64,000 nt of DNA from Acetatifactor sp. GTDB lineage: Bacteria > Bacillota > Clostridia > Lachnospirales > Lachnospiraceae. The stretch's first letter is position 1, and each line of letters starts with the position of its first letter. A program made the translations under genes and the position numbers. Below, piece after piece: positions 17,196 through 26,344 of the stretch. The DNA lies in the NCBI GenBank assembly GCA_016290775.1, contig JAEEVF010000001.1:62001-126000 (forward strand), written 5' to 3'. The notes under the pieces were generated by a model. The model had not been told where the DNA came from. It saw nothing but the letters and a program-made list of their open reading frames with translations, and did not search any database.

Positions 17196-18017
17196 GTGAA
17201 GAAAAAAACTTTCACCATAGTGCTCGCCGTCTTTTGGGTCATGATCGCCTTGGCGGCGGTGGCAGGTGTGACCTATGCATGGTTTACTTTCAACCCGGCA
17301 ACGAACGTGGTGCCCGTGAGCAGCACGATCAGCGACGGCGAGGTTGCACTTTTGATCTCGAATGAAGCGAATGGAGAATTCGGCACGGAAGTTGTTCTGC
17401 CCCAGAGCGTGAGCGGCGACCTCGAGCCTGTATCAACGATGGATGCGGTAAGCTTTTATGCCGCGAACCTGCAGACCAGGCAGGGGATTTCGGTGAGATA
17501 TCGCGACGCATCGGCAGAGCTTGCACAGGTGACGATCCACGGAACGATTTATCTGCAAAGCTTAAAGGACAACTGTCAGGTGTTTTTCAACCGCGACGGC
17601 ATGGACTTTGGCACGGATCCTCAAATGCTTGCGGCGCTGCGCCTGGCAATGAAGATCAGCACCAGGGCAGGAGAGCACTTCTACGTATTTGCACTGGACG
17701 ACATTGGCGACGTGAATGGTGCGACGGCGGTTCAGACCACGGTGGAAACAGGCGTTGTGGTTGGTTCAATCAATGCGGACGGCACGCCAAATTACGTGCC
17801 TGACCCCTCTCGGGGACTTTCGGATTATTTCGCGGTCATTGGCGCCGAGAGACTTCCCAGGGCTGGACGGAAAGCCCTTTGTACCATTTCCACAAATGAA
17901 GTTGCAACGGTGGAATATTGGCTCTACCTCGAGGGGTGTGACGAGAACTGCAACAACTCCGTACAGGAGAAGGAAGCAAGCATTCAGCTTTCGTTCGCGG
18001 GCGTGACGGCGCAGTAA
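17196..18017 (+). CDS. SipW-cognate exported protein, TasA-like subunit B
   Basis: About 273 residues. The GTG at 17196 is chosen because GGAGG (17183-17187) lies eight bases upstream; an earlier in-frame GTG overlaps that site and cannot be used. The head is only about four residues (KKKT), followed by a hydrophobic segment ending in GVTYAWFTFNP. Shared family motifs are LEPVSTMD near residue 75 and WLYLEGCDENC near the C-terminus, followed by a strand of ISxQLSFAG type. It starts 15 bases after the preceding gene. Function inferred as for its neighbours; no catalytic residues recognised. Confidence 0.85.
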   Translation: MKKKTFTIVLAVFWVMIALAAVAGVTYAWFTFNPATNVVPVSSTISDGEVALLISNEANGEFGTEVVLPQSVSGDLEPVSTMDAVSFYAANLQTRQGISVRYRDASAELAQVTIHGTIYLQSLKDNCQVFFNRDGMDFGTDPQMLAALRLAMKISTRAGEHFYVFALDDIGDVNGATAVQTTVETGVVVGSINADGTPNYVPDPSRGLSDYFAVIGAERLPRAGRKALCTISTNEVATVEYWLYLEGCDENCNNSVQEKEASIQLSFAGVTAQ

Positions 18018-18071
18018 CGCATCGAAGGAACAGAACAAATCGTAAGACTATAACGGGAAAGGAGGAGCGGC

Positions 18072-19007
18072 ATGCAGGAAGAAAAAAAGAGCGAGATCAT
18101 AAACGATCAGCCTGAAAAGAAGCCTGAGGAAAAAGAAGAACGCAAGGTCGGCATCGGTACCATACTGAAGACGATTTATATGTGCGTGACCGTCATGGCC
18201 GCGCTCCTCACCTTTTCAGCTGCAACCTATGCTTGGTTTACCACGAACAGCGTCGTGAACACGACCAGGGCGACGGGTAAGACGAGCACGGATCTCGTAG
18301 AGCTCCAGATCAGTTCCAACGGGGCGGCCAATTTCCAGGCGGCAAAGGAAGCGCCGCTGGTGCAGGTCAATGCGTCAGGGCTTCTCATGCCGATCTCCAC
18401 GGCGGATCTTCGCACCTTTGTCGTGAATGGCGGTATGGTGGATGACACGGCGGTTGGCTTTAACAAATTAACGGACGAAAAGTATTATTATCATGGCCGT
18501 GTTTACCTGAAGGCTGCCACCACCGGTCATACGGGCGGAAAGCTTGCATTGTACTTGGACGGCACGGATGGCATCGGCGGCGGAGCATATACTTCCGCAA
18601 AGGGCACGATCGCAAGGGCTGCAAGACTAGGCATGACCTTTGACGGCGCTAACGCAAAGATCATGCGCCTTTCGGAGGAAAGCAATGCCGCGGCCGATCA
18701 GGTCATGAATGCAAAGGTCGGCGGCGTGGCCGTGCAGAAAGGCCAGGTGATCAATGGTTCCACGGATCCCATGACGATCGTTGCAGATCCTTCCGCACCC
18801 ATCGCTTCGTTTACGATCGGTGCGGACGGCATTACGGGAAGGGAATCCAAGACGCCCCTTCTCATGATGGAGCTGGATCACGTATATGCAGTTGATGTTT
18901 ACTTTTACTTAGAGGGCTGCGATCCGGACTGTTCGGACGTGGCGAAACTGGATTCCATTAATCTGCATCTTGCCTTCTATGGCGTTCTCGTAGAGGAGGC
19001 GAATTGA
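18072..19007 (+). CDS. SipW-cognate exported protein, TasA-like subunit C
   Basis: This encodes 311 residues, with AAAGGAGGAGC before the ATG. A charged Glu/Lys head of about 35 residues precedes a hydrophobic segment that ends AATYAWFTTNSVV. The exported part has LMPISTAD, then a GRVYLKAATTGHTGG strand pair followed by LALYLDGTDG, and the C-terminal VYFYLEGCDPDC motif. Its TGA overlaps the next ATG by one base, so the two are translationally coupled. Likely one of several paralogous subunits processed by the SipW enzymes encoded next to it. Confidence 0.85.
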   Translation: MQEEKKSEIINDQPEKKPEEKEERKVGIGTILKTIYMCVTVMAALLTFSAATYAWFTTNSVVNTTRATGKTSTDLVELQISSNGAANFQAAKEAPLVQVNASGLLMPISTADLRTFVVNGGMVDDTAVGFNKLTDEKYYYHGRVYLKAATTGHTGGKLALYLDGTDGIGGGAYTSAKGTIARAARLGMTFDGANAKIMRLSEESNAAADQVMNAKVGGVAVQKGQVINGSTDPMTIVADPSAPIASFTIGADGITGRESKTPLLMMELDHVYAVDVYFYLEGCDPDCSDVAKLDSINLHLAFYGVLVEEAN

Positions 19008-19819
19008 TGAAGGAAAAGGATCAGAATCTAAAAGTGAAAAAAGAAAAGAGCCCTGAGGCACGGCGCCTGTACTTTTCGATCCTGCTTGGGTTGATCGCGC
19101 TTGTCAGTGTCGTGGCTGCTACCGTTGCGTGGTTTTCCATCGCGGATTTCACCAAGGTTTACAGCATGGGCATGGAAGTGACGACGGGTACGAACCTGCG
19201 CTTCGACCTTGATCCGCACGAGACCTATGAAGAGTACGTAAAGACCCTAAACTTTACACAGATCGCGGACCGCATCAAGGCTGACAAGGGTTATGACATG
19301 CGCACGGTGCCGCTGGAGCCCGTGACGACTTCGGATTACAAGAAGTTTACGCTCGAGGACGGAACGGTTGTTTCCGATCAGAGCGGTTCTTATCTGGAGT
19401 TTACGCTCCACTTCATGGCAACGGATGACATGTTGATACATCTGACCAGCGCAAGCAGTCAAGGGCAAAAGGATGGCACGGCGGTTACCTCCTCGAATGC
19501 AAGCCTTCCGCCCGCGATGCGCATTAGCTTTACCGTGGACGGGACCACGTTTGTCTATGATCCCGGCATGGGCGATACCGCAAAGGACAATGGCAAGGCC
19601 AAGACCTTCGGACTGGCCGATGCCGCAAACATGAAGCTGAGCGCGAACAATCAGCTGTTCTGGCTGAAAAAATTGGAAAATAAACCCGTGGTTGTACGCG
19701 TATGGCTTGAGGGCACGGATCCAGAATGCACGGACAAGCTCCGCAAGGCGGATTATGCGATCGCCCTGCGTTTTGTAGGAACGGATGAGAATCATAAGAT
19801 CTTGGATGGATCCAGATAA
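19007..19819 (+). CDS. SipW-cognate exported protein, TasA-like subunit D
   Basis: This encodes 270 residues. ATG 19007 overlaps the previous stop (ATGA) and has GAGGAGG seven bases upstream. A Lys-rich head is followed by a hydrophobic segment ending in AATVAWFSIADF. Family motifs are LEPVTTSD near residue 105 and VRVWLEGTDPEC near the C-terminus; here the first Cys of the WLEGC form is Thr, so only one Cys remains. The sipW gene follows after 33 bases. Confidence 0.83.
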   Translation: MKEKDQNLKVKKEKSPEARRLYFSILLGLIALVSVVAATVAWFSIADFTKVYSMGMEVTTGTNLRFDLDPHETYEEYVKTLNFTQIADRIKADKGYDMRTVPLEPVTTSDYKKFTLEDGTVVSDQSGSYLEFTLHFMATDDMLIHLTSASSQGQKDGTAVTSSNASLPPAMRISFTVDGTTFVYDPGMGDTAKDNGKAKTFGLADAANMKLSANNQLFWLKKLENKPVVVRVWLEGTDPECTDKLRKADYAIALRFVGTDENHKILDGSR

Positions 19820-19852
19820 CTGACATATATATACTAGAGGGAGACGGCAGGA

Positions 19853-20620
19853 ATGAAAACAGTAAAGAAGGTAGTGGGGGTTTTGTTGAGCGTATTTTTG
19901 TGGGCGATCATTTTGATCACCGCATTGTTTACGTTCACGACGCTGGCAACGCGTGATGAAAGGAGCGTATCAAGATTTCTTGGATACACGCCCCTGATCG
20001 TGAAATCTCAGTCCATGGCACCGACCTTTAACGAGGGCGACCTGATCATCATCAAACAATATGATCCGGCGAAACTTAAGGTTGGCGACATTATCACGTT
20101 CCATACGATCATCAATAACGAATTCGCGTTGAACACGCACCGCATTGATCGCATCGATGAAAAAGGCGGCTCGCGTTCTTACGTGACGAAGGGTGATAAC
20201 AATGCCATTGCCGATACGCATATGATCGCGGACGGTGACATCGTTGGCAAATATGTCGGGAAGCTTTCCGCAGTCGGCAGACTCATGGCGTTCCTTTCCT
20301 CCAGTACGGGATTCCTTCTTGTGATCGTACTTCCCATGTTGCTTTTCTTCATCTACCAGGTTTATCACCTTGTCATGGTGAGTATCAACCTGAAGAAGGC
20401 AATGGCCGTTGAGGAAGCGACGGAAGCGGCGCAGAAGGAAGAGGAAGCAGCTGCAAAGCTTGCAGAGGCAGAGGCAGCACTTGCAGAGGCAAAACGCCTG
20501 AAGGAAGAGGCGGAAGCAAAACTTGCGGCAGCAGGCGGCGCACCTGTTGCAAAGGAAGAACCCGTCAAGGAGCCGAGTTCCGATGCACCGAGTGCCTCTA
20601 ATGATGACGCCGAGGCATAA
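19853..20620 (+). CDS. sipW: SipW-type (ER-type) signal peptidase I, paralogue 1
   Basis: This encodes 255 residues. It cleaves signal peptides at the outer face of the membrane. A first hydrophobic segment (residues 8-30) is followed by the catalytic serine in VKSQSMAPTFNEGD (Ser54), then THRI with His96 in place of the bacterial Lys, and TKGDNN with Asp115. This Ser-His-Asp set defines the ER/SipW subgroup that in Bacillus subtilis processes TasA and TapA. A second membrane segment (about 145-172) leads to a cytoplasmic Ala/Glu/Lys coiled-coil tail of about 80 residues that is not part of classical SipW. Placement between subunit genes and an AAA+ gene supports a dedicated role. Confidence 0.92.
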   Translation: MKTVKKVVGVLLSVFLWAIILITALFTFTTLATRDERSVSRFLGYTPLIVKSQSMAPTFNEGDLIIIKQYDPAKLKVGDIITFHTIINNEFALNTHRIDRIDEKGGSRSYVTKGDNNAIADTHMIADGDIVGKYVGKLSAVGRLMAFLSSSTGFLLVIVLPMLLFFIYQVYHLVMVSINLKKAMAVEEATEAAQKEEEAAAKLAEAEAALAEAKRLKEEAEAKLAAAGGAPVAKEEPVKEPSSDAPSASNDDAEA

Positions 20621-20680
20621 GAAAGATAGCTAGACGGGAGCAATCCCGATTGACATCAATAAAATGCGAGGACACGGAGA

Positions 20681-22357
20681 ATGAGCGAATTCTTAAAACT
20701 GGCCTTTGAACTGATCTCAAAGATCATCTACAACATCGTGCAATGCTTTATGGCATTGTTCCACCTGCTCTTTACCGGGTGGGGCGAATATGCCGTGATC
20801 TTTGGCACGTACTTCTGGGGACTGTCACCGGTGGCAAAGATTTTGGCACTGATCCTGGCAGCAGTTCTCATTGCGATCCCCATCTTGATCGTCGTGCTTT
20901 TGGTGCGGCATTTCATCCTGAACGTGCGACTGAAAGCGGATCATGAGGACAATTCGACGCTATATCGCGAGATCGGACGACTGAACAAACAAGTGCTGGA
21001 TCTGATCGACGAAAAGAATAAGCTCCTGGCGCTGAAGGTCAATGCCATGGGCGGTACGGAGAGGATCCCTTACATGGGTGCCTCCGCACTGACGGATGAC
21101 AAGCTTCACACCGTTGCCAACGTAACTGGCGGGGTGCCCGTAACGGCAGAAGTTGGGCCGAACGGAGAGTATGTCACGCCGAGCGCAGACGTCAACGTTG
21201 AGAACGTGGGCGAAGGCAAGCACCTCGGCACCGTGACCATTGAAAAAGATGATTCCACGGATACGCAGCAGAAAAACGCCGTACGTTTCCCGAAGCTTTC
21301 GCTGGTGGATCAGAAATACGTCGACTACCTGTATCCCACTTACGACGAGAGCGTAACGCTCCAGCAGTTCACGGAAGGTTACAGACTCTACGCTGCAAGC
21401 CAGATGAAGCTCTACTACACGCCTGAAGTTGTGAGACGCTTCGTTGCCGGCATGGCAGCAAGTAAGCTCCTCATCCTCGAAGGTATTTCCGGTACCGGTA
21501 AAACGAGTTTGCCTTACTCCTTCAGCCGTTACATGGCGAACCCGGCAACCATCGTTTCCGTGCAGCCTTCCTACCGTGACAGAACCGAGATCTTAGGTTA
21601 CTTCAACGAGTTCTCGAAGCGCTTCAACGAGACGGAGTTCTTAAGAGCCCTGTACGAAGCGACCTACCGCATCGATCCGACGCTGATCGTGCTCGATGAG
21701 ATGAACCTTGCACGTATCGAATATTATTTCGCCGAAATGTTGTCCATTCTGGAAATGCCCAGCCACGATGAGTGGGTGATCGACCTGGTGCCCACTGGCT
21801 GGCCGAAGGACCCGGCGCACATGTTCGACGGCAAGCTGATGGTATCCGACAGCATCTGGTTCGTCGGAACCGCAAACAACGACGATTCCACCTTTACCAT
21901 CACCGATAAGGTTTACGACCGTGCCATCCCGATCGAACTTAACGAAAGGGCCAACGCATTCGAGTGTGATCCTTATCCTCCTTGCAACATCTCGAATCGC
22001 CATCTGCAGGCACTGTTTGCACAGGCCAAGGTGGATTACCCGATCAGCGAGGCAACGATCGAGAAGATGAACCGCCTGGATCTCTATCTCCAGACCCGAT
22101 TCAAGCTGGCGTTTGGTAACCGTATCATCAAGCAGATGTACGACTTCATCCCCGTGTACGTGGCATGTGGCGGCACGGAGATCGATGGACTGGATTACAT
22201 CGTAGCCCGTAAGGTATTGAAGAAGTTCGAGAGCTTGAACGTTTCCTTCGTTCGAGACGAGATCAAGGAACTCATCGAATACATCGACAAGACCTTCGGC
22301 AAGACAAAGATGGAAGACAGCAGGGCATATCTGCTCAGGATACAAAACTTCTACTAA
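20681..22357 (+). CDS. membrane-anchored McrB-like AAA+ ATPase
   Basis: This encodes 558 residues. Two hydrophobic stretches at residues 8-32 and about 50-82 anchor it in the membrane. A short coiled coil (90-120) and a variable linker follow, then an AAA+ module: Walker A EGISGTGKTS (267-276), Walker B LIVLDEMNLARIEYYF (335-350) and a sensor region FVGTANNDDS (394-403) leading to TDKVYDRA. The DEMN-x-A-x-x-E-x-x-F pattern and the GTANxDDS sensor are typical of the McrB/MoxR-like clade rather than of Clp or FtsH proteins. McrB normally pairs with an McrC nuclease; here no DNA-recognition domain or nuclease is visible and the partner gene encodes a coiled coil. I infer a motor at the membrane for surface-protein assembly, which is unproven. 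Confidence 0.85.
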   Translation: MSEFLKLAFELISKIIYNIVQCFMALFHLLFTGWGEYAVIFGTYFWGLSPVAKILALILAAVLIAIPILIVVLLVRHFILNVRLKADHEDNSTLYREIGRLNKQVLDLIDEKNKLLALKVNAMGGTERIPYMGASALTDDKLHTVANVTGGVPVTAEVGPNGEYVTPSADVNVENVGEGKHLGTVTIEKDDSTDTQQKNAVRFPKLSLVDQKYVDYLYPTYDESVTLQQFTEGYRLYAASQMKLYYTPEVVRRFVAGMAASKLLILEGISGTGKTSLPYSFSRYMANPATIVSVQPSYRDRTEILGYFNEFSKRFNETEFLRALYEATYRIDPTLIVLDEMNLARIEYYFAEMLSILEMPSHDEWVIDLVPTGWPKDPAHMFDGKLMVSDSIWFVGTANNDDSTFTITDKVYDRAIPIELNERANAFECDPYPPCNISNRHLQALFAQAKVDYPISEATIEKMNRLDLYLQTRFKLAFGNRIIKQMYDFIPVYVACGGTEIDGLDYIVARKVLKKFESLNVSFVRDEIKELIEYIDKTFGKTKMEDSRAYLLRIQNFY

Positions 22358-22571
22358 TAGCTGATCGCAAACTTCGCGCTGTGCTCCGTGCTTGCACAGG
22401 AGCACGAGAGAAGTTTAGCGATTGCCCCACAGATGAGTCAGTAGCGATCTGCAAAGCAGATCAGCGGATGACGAATCTGGGGGCCGAATTGCGAGAGGTG
22501 CATGGCACCGAAGCAATTCGGGATGTTACATAACTATACAACACAAACTACTACATAATTTGGGGGAAATT
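22358..22571 (+). repeat. hairpin-rich spacer between AAA+ and coiled-coil genes
   Basis: Three inverted repeats occur in succession: ATCGCAAACTTC pairing with GAAGTTTAGCGAT (about 22365-22420), GATCTGC-AAA-GCAGATC (about 22447-22463), and CCGAATTGC pairing with GCAATTCGG (about 22486-22523). None is followed by a T-run. They may set mRNA stability or expression ratios within the operon, or be a dispersed repeat. No gene is seen in the gap. Confidence 0.6.
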
Positions 22572-25500
22572 ATGGCGGATAACACAATCAACGAGTTATA
22601 TCTCAAATACGTCAATAAGATCGGCTCCACGCTGGAGCGTGACAGATACTTCCAGTACCTTTTCGAGATGATCCAGTCCAGCTCGAACGTGCTGCAGCAG
22701 AATCACCAGGTGATGCACAAGGTGATCGATGAAGCATGGCTGACTGCCATCGAGGAAGTGCTTGACGACATTAACGTCATCATCGAGCATCCGAGGAGAT
22801 ACATAAAGACCACGGAAGAAGTGGTGCCTGTTGCCCTGGCGAAGAAGATCACTGCGGACAGCGTGCGTCATCTTTCCATGAACACGCAGTTCATCGCGAG
22901 CAGTGAGAACGGGGACATCCAGCCCACGCATATTCTGAACGTGACCGTGGATGAAACCTTCGACCTTTATGAGAACCGTTTCGTCTACCATCTGATCCAG
23001 CGTCTCGTGACCTTCATCGATAAGCGTACGGACCTGATCTTCTGGTCGACTGGTGATGAAACGCAGGATTCGCTCACCTACGAGACAAAGATCGACGACG
23101 CCTACGAGGAGATCAGCTACAAGATCGAGATGACCATCAAGAATCGCCAGAGCTTTGTGGAGAACGACTCTGACAACATGAATCTCTTCATGCGTATCGA
23201 CCGCGTAAGACGCCTTGTCATGAACATGAAGAATTCCTCCTTCTGCGAATTGATGGCAGGATGTTCGAAGGTCCGCAGCCCTATCCAGCGAACGAATATG
23301 ATCATGAAGGATCCGCACTATCGTGCCTGCTATTCCCTCTGGCAGTTCCTTGAGAATTATGACGACATCGGATATTCCATCGAAGTGCGCAATGCCAACC
23401 TGCAGTTCGACGAGGAATATCTGTTCCAGATGTATTCCAACCTGATCACCAATTATGCGGTGTTCAAGAGCCTTCTTGAGACGGACAAGCGCGACGTGGA
23501 GGAGGTTTTGGCCGAGAAGCGCCGGAAGATCAAGCCCAAGTTCATCAAGAAGATCCAAGAGGAGATCATTGACGCCGACAGTGCTTATAACATCGAAGAC
23601 GTTGAGATCCGTAAGGTCATCATCGAAGAAGTGACTCAGGCACAGCTGGATGCTGAGGCCGCCCTTGAGGTGGAAAAAGAGGAGCGTGCAAAGGCAGAAA
23701 AAGCCTTAGAGGACATGGACGCGCAGATGGTCGAGCTCCAGCAGCAGGTGACGGAGCTCATGATGCAAAAGCAGCAAGCGGAACTCCGGATCCAGGAAGA
23801 GCAACAGGCTAAGGATAACGCACTTGTAGCAGCGAGCGAGGCAGAAGCTGCGAAGACGGCCGCACAGGAAGCACAGGCGGCAGCCGAGGCTCAGATCGAA
23901 GTGACGAAGCAGGAGGCGCAGGCGCAGATCGCTGAGACCAAGCAGGAGGCCGAGGCACAGATCGCCCAGACCAAGCAAGAAGCTGAGACGCAGATCGCCG
24001 AGACGAAGCAGGCCGCAGAGGAAGAGCTGGCAAGCGTGAAGCAGCAGGCATCGGATGAGATCGAAGCTGCAAAGCAGGCCGCACAGGCACAGATCGATGA
24101 GACCAAGCAGGTTGCGGAGGCAGCCGTAGCGGCAGCGACCGCAGCAACGGCAGAGACCAAGGCGAAGGCAGAGGCAGACCTTGCAGCAGCCAATGCGCAG
24201 ATCGAAGAGACCAAGGCAAAGGCAGAGGCAGACCTTGCTGAGGCTAAGCGTATCGCTGATGAGTCCATCGCGGCTAAAGAACAGGAAGCAGAAAGCAAGA
24301 TCGAGGAAGCAAACCGTCAGGCGACGGAGCGCATAGAAGAAGCTGAGAAGCAGGCGCATGATGCGATCCTGCTGTCCAAGAATGAGTGTGAGGCTGTCAA
24401 GGCTTCGGCAGCTGCCGAGATAGCACAGGCCAAGGAGAAGGCCGAGGCTGACCTGGCGGCGGCCAACGCTCAGATCGAAGAGACCAAGGCGAAGGCTGAG
24501 AATGACGTTGCAGAAGCAATGCGCATGGCCGATGAGATGGTAGAAGACGCTAAGAAGGCAGCGGATACTCAGATCGCGGAAACCAAGCAGGCTGCAGAAG
24601 CTCAGATCGCTGAGACGAAGCAGGCTGCTGAAGCAGCCATTGCAGCAGCAACCGCAACCGCTGAAGAAACCAAGGCAAAGGCAGACGCAGATCTTGCGGC
24701 AGCCAATGCGAAGATGGAAGAGACCAAGGCAAAGGCTGAGGCTGACGTGGCTGAAGCAATGCGCATGGCAGATGAAATGACGGCCGAGGCAAAGAAGGCT
24801 GCAGACGCAGCCGTGGCAGAAGCAAACGCAAAGGCCGAGGAGACCAAGACACAGGCAGAAGCGCAGATCGCAGAAGCAAATACCAAGGCAGAGGAAGCAA
24901 CGAAGCGCGTAGAGGAGCTTACGGAAGAGAGCAATGCCCTCAAGCAGGAGAGAAATACCCTTCGTCAGGAGAAGGCACTTCTCACGGAGCAGACAAAGCT
25001 TCTCGAAGACGATATGAACAAGAAGCTCACTGCAAAGCAGGAGGAGCTGGACAAGGCAAAGCAGGAAGCTGCGGATCAGCTGGCAGCGACCAAGCGCGAA
25101 GCCGTATCCTTGATGCAGAGGACCAAGCAGGAAGCCGAGACCAAGGTTGCCACGGCAGAGAGTACCGCAAAGGCACAGGTGACCGAGGCGAAGGAGACTG
25201 CCGACAAGCGTGTGGCAGAGGCCGAGGCGCAGGCAAAGGCGAAGATCGCGGAAGCAGAGAATACTGCAAAGACGCAGATCGCCCAGGCTACGGAAACCTC
25301 CAAGGCGCAGGTAACCAAGGCACAGGAAGAAGCAAAGGCGCAAGTGACCAAGGCACAGGAAGAAGCAAAGGCGCTAGTGACCAAGGCACAGGAGGATGCA
25401 AGGGCGCAGGTGACCAAGGCGCAGGAGGATGCAAAGGCGCAGGTGACCAGGGCGCAGGAAGATGCAAAGGCGCAGGTGACCAAGGCGCAAGAAGATGCAA

Positions 25501-26339
25501 AGACGCAGATCGCCCAGGCCCAGGAGAGCGCAAAGCAGCAGATCACCAAGGCACAGGAAGATGCAAACGCCCAGATCACCAAGACCAAGCAGGAAGCGGA
25601 TGCGAAGGTCGCAGAGGCAACTTCCAGGGTGAAGACGGCGGAAGATACCGCGAATGCGAAGATCGAAGAAGCAAAGACCAAGGTGGCAGAGGCCGAGAGC
25701 AATGCGAAGACCTTGGTAATGCAAGTACAGGAAGATGCAAATGCACGCGTGGTAAGAGCGCAGGAAGAGGCGCAGGAGCAGATCGCCGCAGCCGAAAAGG
25801 AAGCACAGGCCAAGATCGAACAGAACAAGAAAGAATCCGAAGCCGCGATCATCAAGGCGCTGCATGATCATGAGGAGCAGCTGACCAAGGTCCGCAGAGC
25901 AGCCCTTGAGCAGGTGACTCTGGCTGAACAGCGCGGTGAAAAGAAGGCTGAAAAGGCTCGTGCCGAGGCTGATGCCAAGATTGCACAGATGCAGCAGGTA
26001 GTGGATCACTTCGATGAATCCGTTCAGGAGGAAGTGAAGAACCAGACAGCTGCAATGAAGGCTGAATATGAGGAAAAGGAACGCAAGAACAAAGACCTTC
26101 TGACCAAGACCCAGAAGAAGGTGGAGGATCTTCGCGAGCAGCTTGACGATGCATCCGCATCCTGGAAGGAAGCAGAGAAGCGCCTGTCAGCCGTAGAAGC
26201 CGAGAGAGACGAGGCACTCGAGCATGCTAAGTTCGCGCAGGAGAAGGCAGACGCCACGTCCCTTTCTCAGTATCTGTTCGCATCGCGTAAGGCGAAGAAG
26301 CACATGGGCGATATCGGTAGAAACGAGGACAAGAAATAG
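22572..26339 (+). CDS. DUF2357-like N-domain fused to giant coiled coil
   Basis: This encodes 1,255 residues; ATG 22572 has GGGGGA five bases upstream. Residues 1-330 look like the DUF2357 domain that usually heads McrC-like partners of McrB ATPases: DLYENRFVYHLIQRL (132-146) and a region with SPIQR, KDPHYRACYSLWQFL (236-260). No PD-(D/E)xK nuclease follows. Instead residues of about 350-1215 are an almost unbroken Ala/Glu/Lys/Gln-rich coiled coil, with AQIAETKQEAE-type blocks and, at about 910-1000, a run of eleven-residue AQVTKAQEDAK repeats. A short non-coil tail ends the protein. No signal peptide or membrane segment is visible, so it is probably cytoplasmic and docked to the AAA+ protein. 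The DUF2357 assignment is from pattern memory and needs a profile search. Confidence 0.75.
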   Translation: MADNTINELYLKYVNKIGSTLERDRYFQYLFEMIQSSSNVLQQNHQVMHKVIDEAWLTAIEEVLDDINVIIEHPRRYIKTTEEVVPVALAKKITADSVRHLSMNTQFIASSENGDIQPTHILNVTVDETFDLYENRFVYHLIQRLVTFIDKRTDLIFWSTGDETQDSLTYETKIDDAYEEISYKIEMTIKNRQSFVENDSDNMNLFMRIDRVRRLVMNMKNSSFCELMAGCSKVRSPIQRTNMIMKDPHYRACYSLWQFLENYDDIGYSIEVRNANLQFDEEYLFQMYSNLITNYAVFKSLLETDKRDVEEVLAEKRRKIKPKFIKKIQEEIIDADSAYNIEDVEIRKVIIEEVTQAQLDAEAALEVEKEERAKAEKALEDMDAQMVELQQQVTELMMQKQQAELRIQEEQQAKDNALVAASEAEAAKTAAQEAQAAAEAQIEVTKQEAQAQIAETKQEAEAQIAQTKQEAETQIAETKQAAEEELASVKQQASDEIEAAKQAAQAQIDETKQVAEAAVAAATAATAETKAKAEADLAAANAQIEETKAKAEADLAEAKRIADESIAAKEQEAESKIEEANRQATERIEEAEKQAHDAILLSKNECEAVKASAAAEIAQAKEKAEADLAAANAQIEETKAKAENDVAEAMRMADEMVEDAKKAADTQIAETKQAAEAQIAETKQAAEAAIAAATATAEETKAKADADLAAANAKMEETKAKAEADVAEAMRMADEMTAEAKKAADAAVAEANAKAEETKTQAEAQIAEANTKAEEATKRVEELTEESNALKQERNTLRQEKALLTEQTKLLEDDMNKKLTAKQEELDKAKQEAADQLAATKREAVSLMQRTKQEAETKVATAESTAKAQVTEAKETADKRVAEAEAQAKAKIAEAENTAKTQIAQATETSKAQVTKAQEEAKAQVTKAQEEAKALVTKAQEDARAQVTKAQEDAKAQVTRAQEDAKAQVTKAQEDAKTQIAQAQESAKQQITKAQEDANAQITKTKQEADAKVAEATSRVKTAEDTANAKIEEAKTKVAEAESNAKTLVMQVQEDANARVVRAQEEAQEQIAAAEKEAQAKIEQNKKESEAAIIKALHDHEEQLTKVRRAALEQVTLAEQRGEKKAEKARAEADAKIAQMQQVVDHFDESVQEEVKNQTAAMKAEYEEKERKNKDLLTKTQKKVEDLREQLDDASASWKEAEKRLSAVEAERDEALEHAKFAQEKADATSLSQYLFASRKAKKHMGDIGRNEDKK
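25303..25569 (+). repeat. 33-bp tandem repeats (hendecad coding)
   Basis: About eight tandem copies of a 33-base unit coding for AQVTKAQEDAK and close variants (AQVTKAQEEAK, ALVTKAQEDAR). The eleven-residue period suits a straight or slightly right-handed coiled coil. The near identity of copies at DNA level suggests recent expansion. Confidence 0.85.
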
Positions 26340-26344
26340 GGACC

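Noticed and set aside
23706..25343. Long minus-strand frames opposite the coiled-coil gene, rich in Leu, Cys and Arg.
   Set aside because: They are the antisense of Ala/Glu/Lys/Gln repeats; hydrophobic Leu/Cys runs are a by-product, not a membrane protein.
25303..25569. Regular 33-bp spacing considered as a CRISPR array.
   Set aside because: Units are contiguous with no unique spacers and lie in frame within a coding region. The 21-, 45- and 54-bp repeats elsewhere fail for the same reason; no CRISPR array is seen in the window.
20681..26339. A functional McrBC restriction system.
   Set aside because: The ATPase has membrane segments instead of a DNA-binding domain, and no nuclease motif is visible in the partner.
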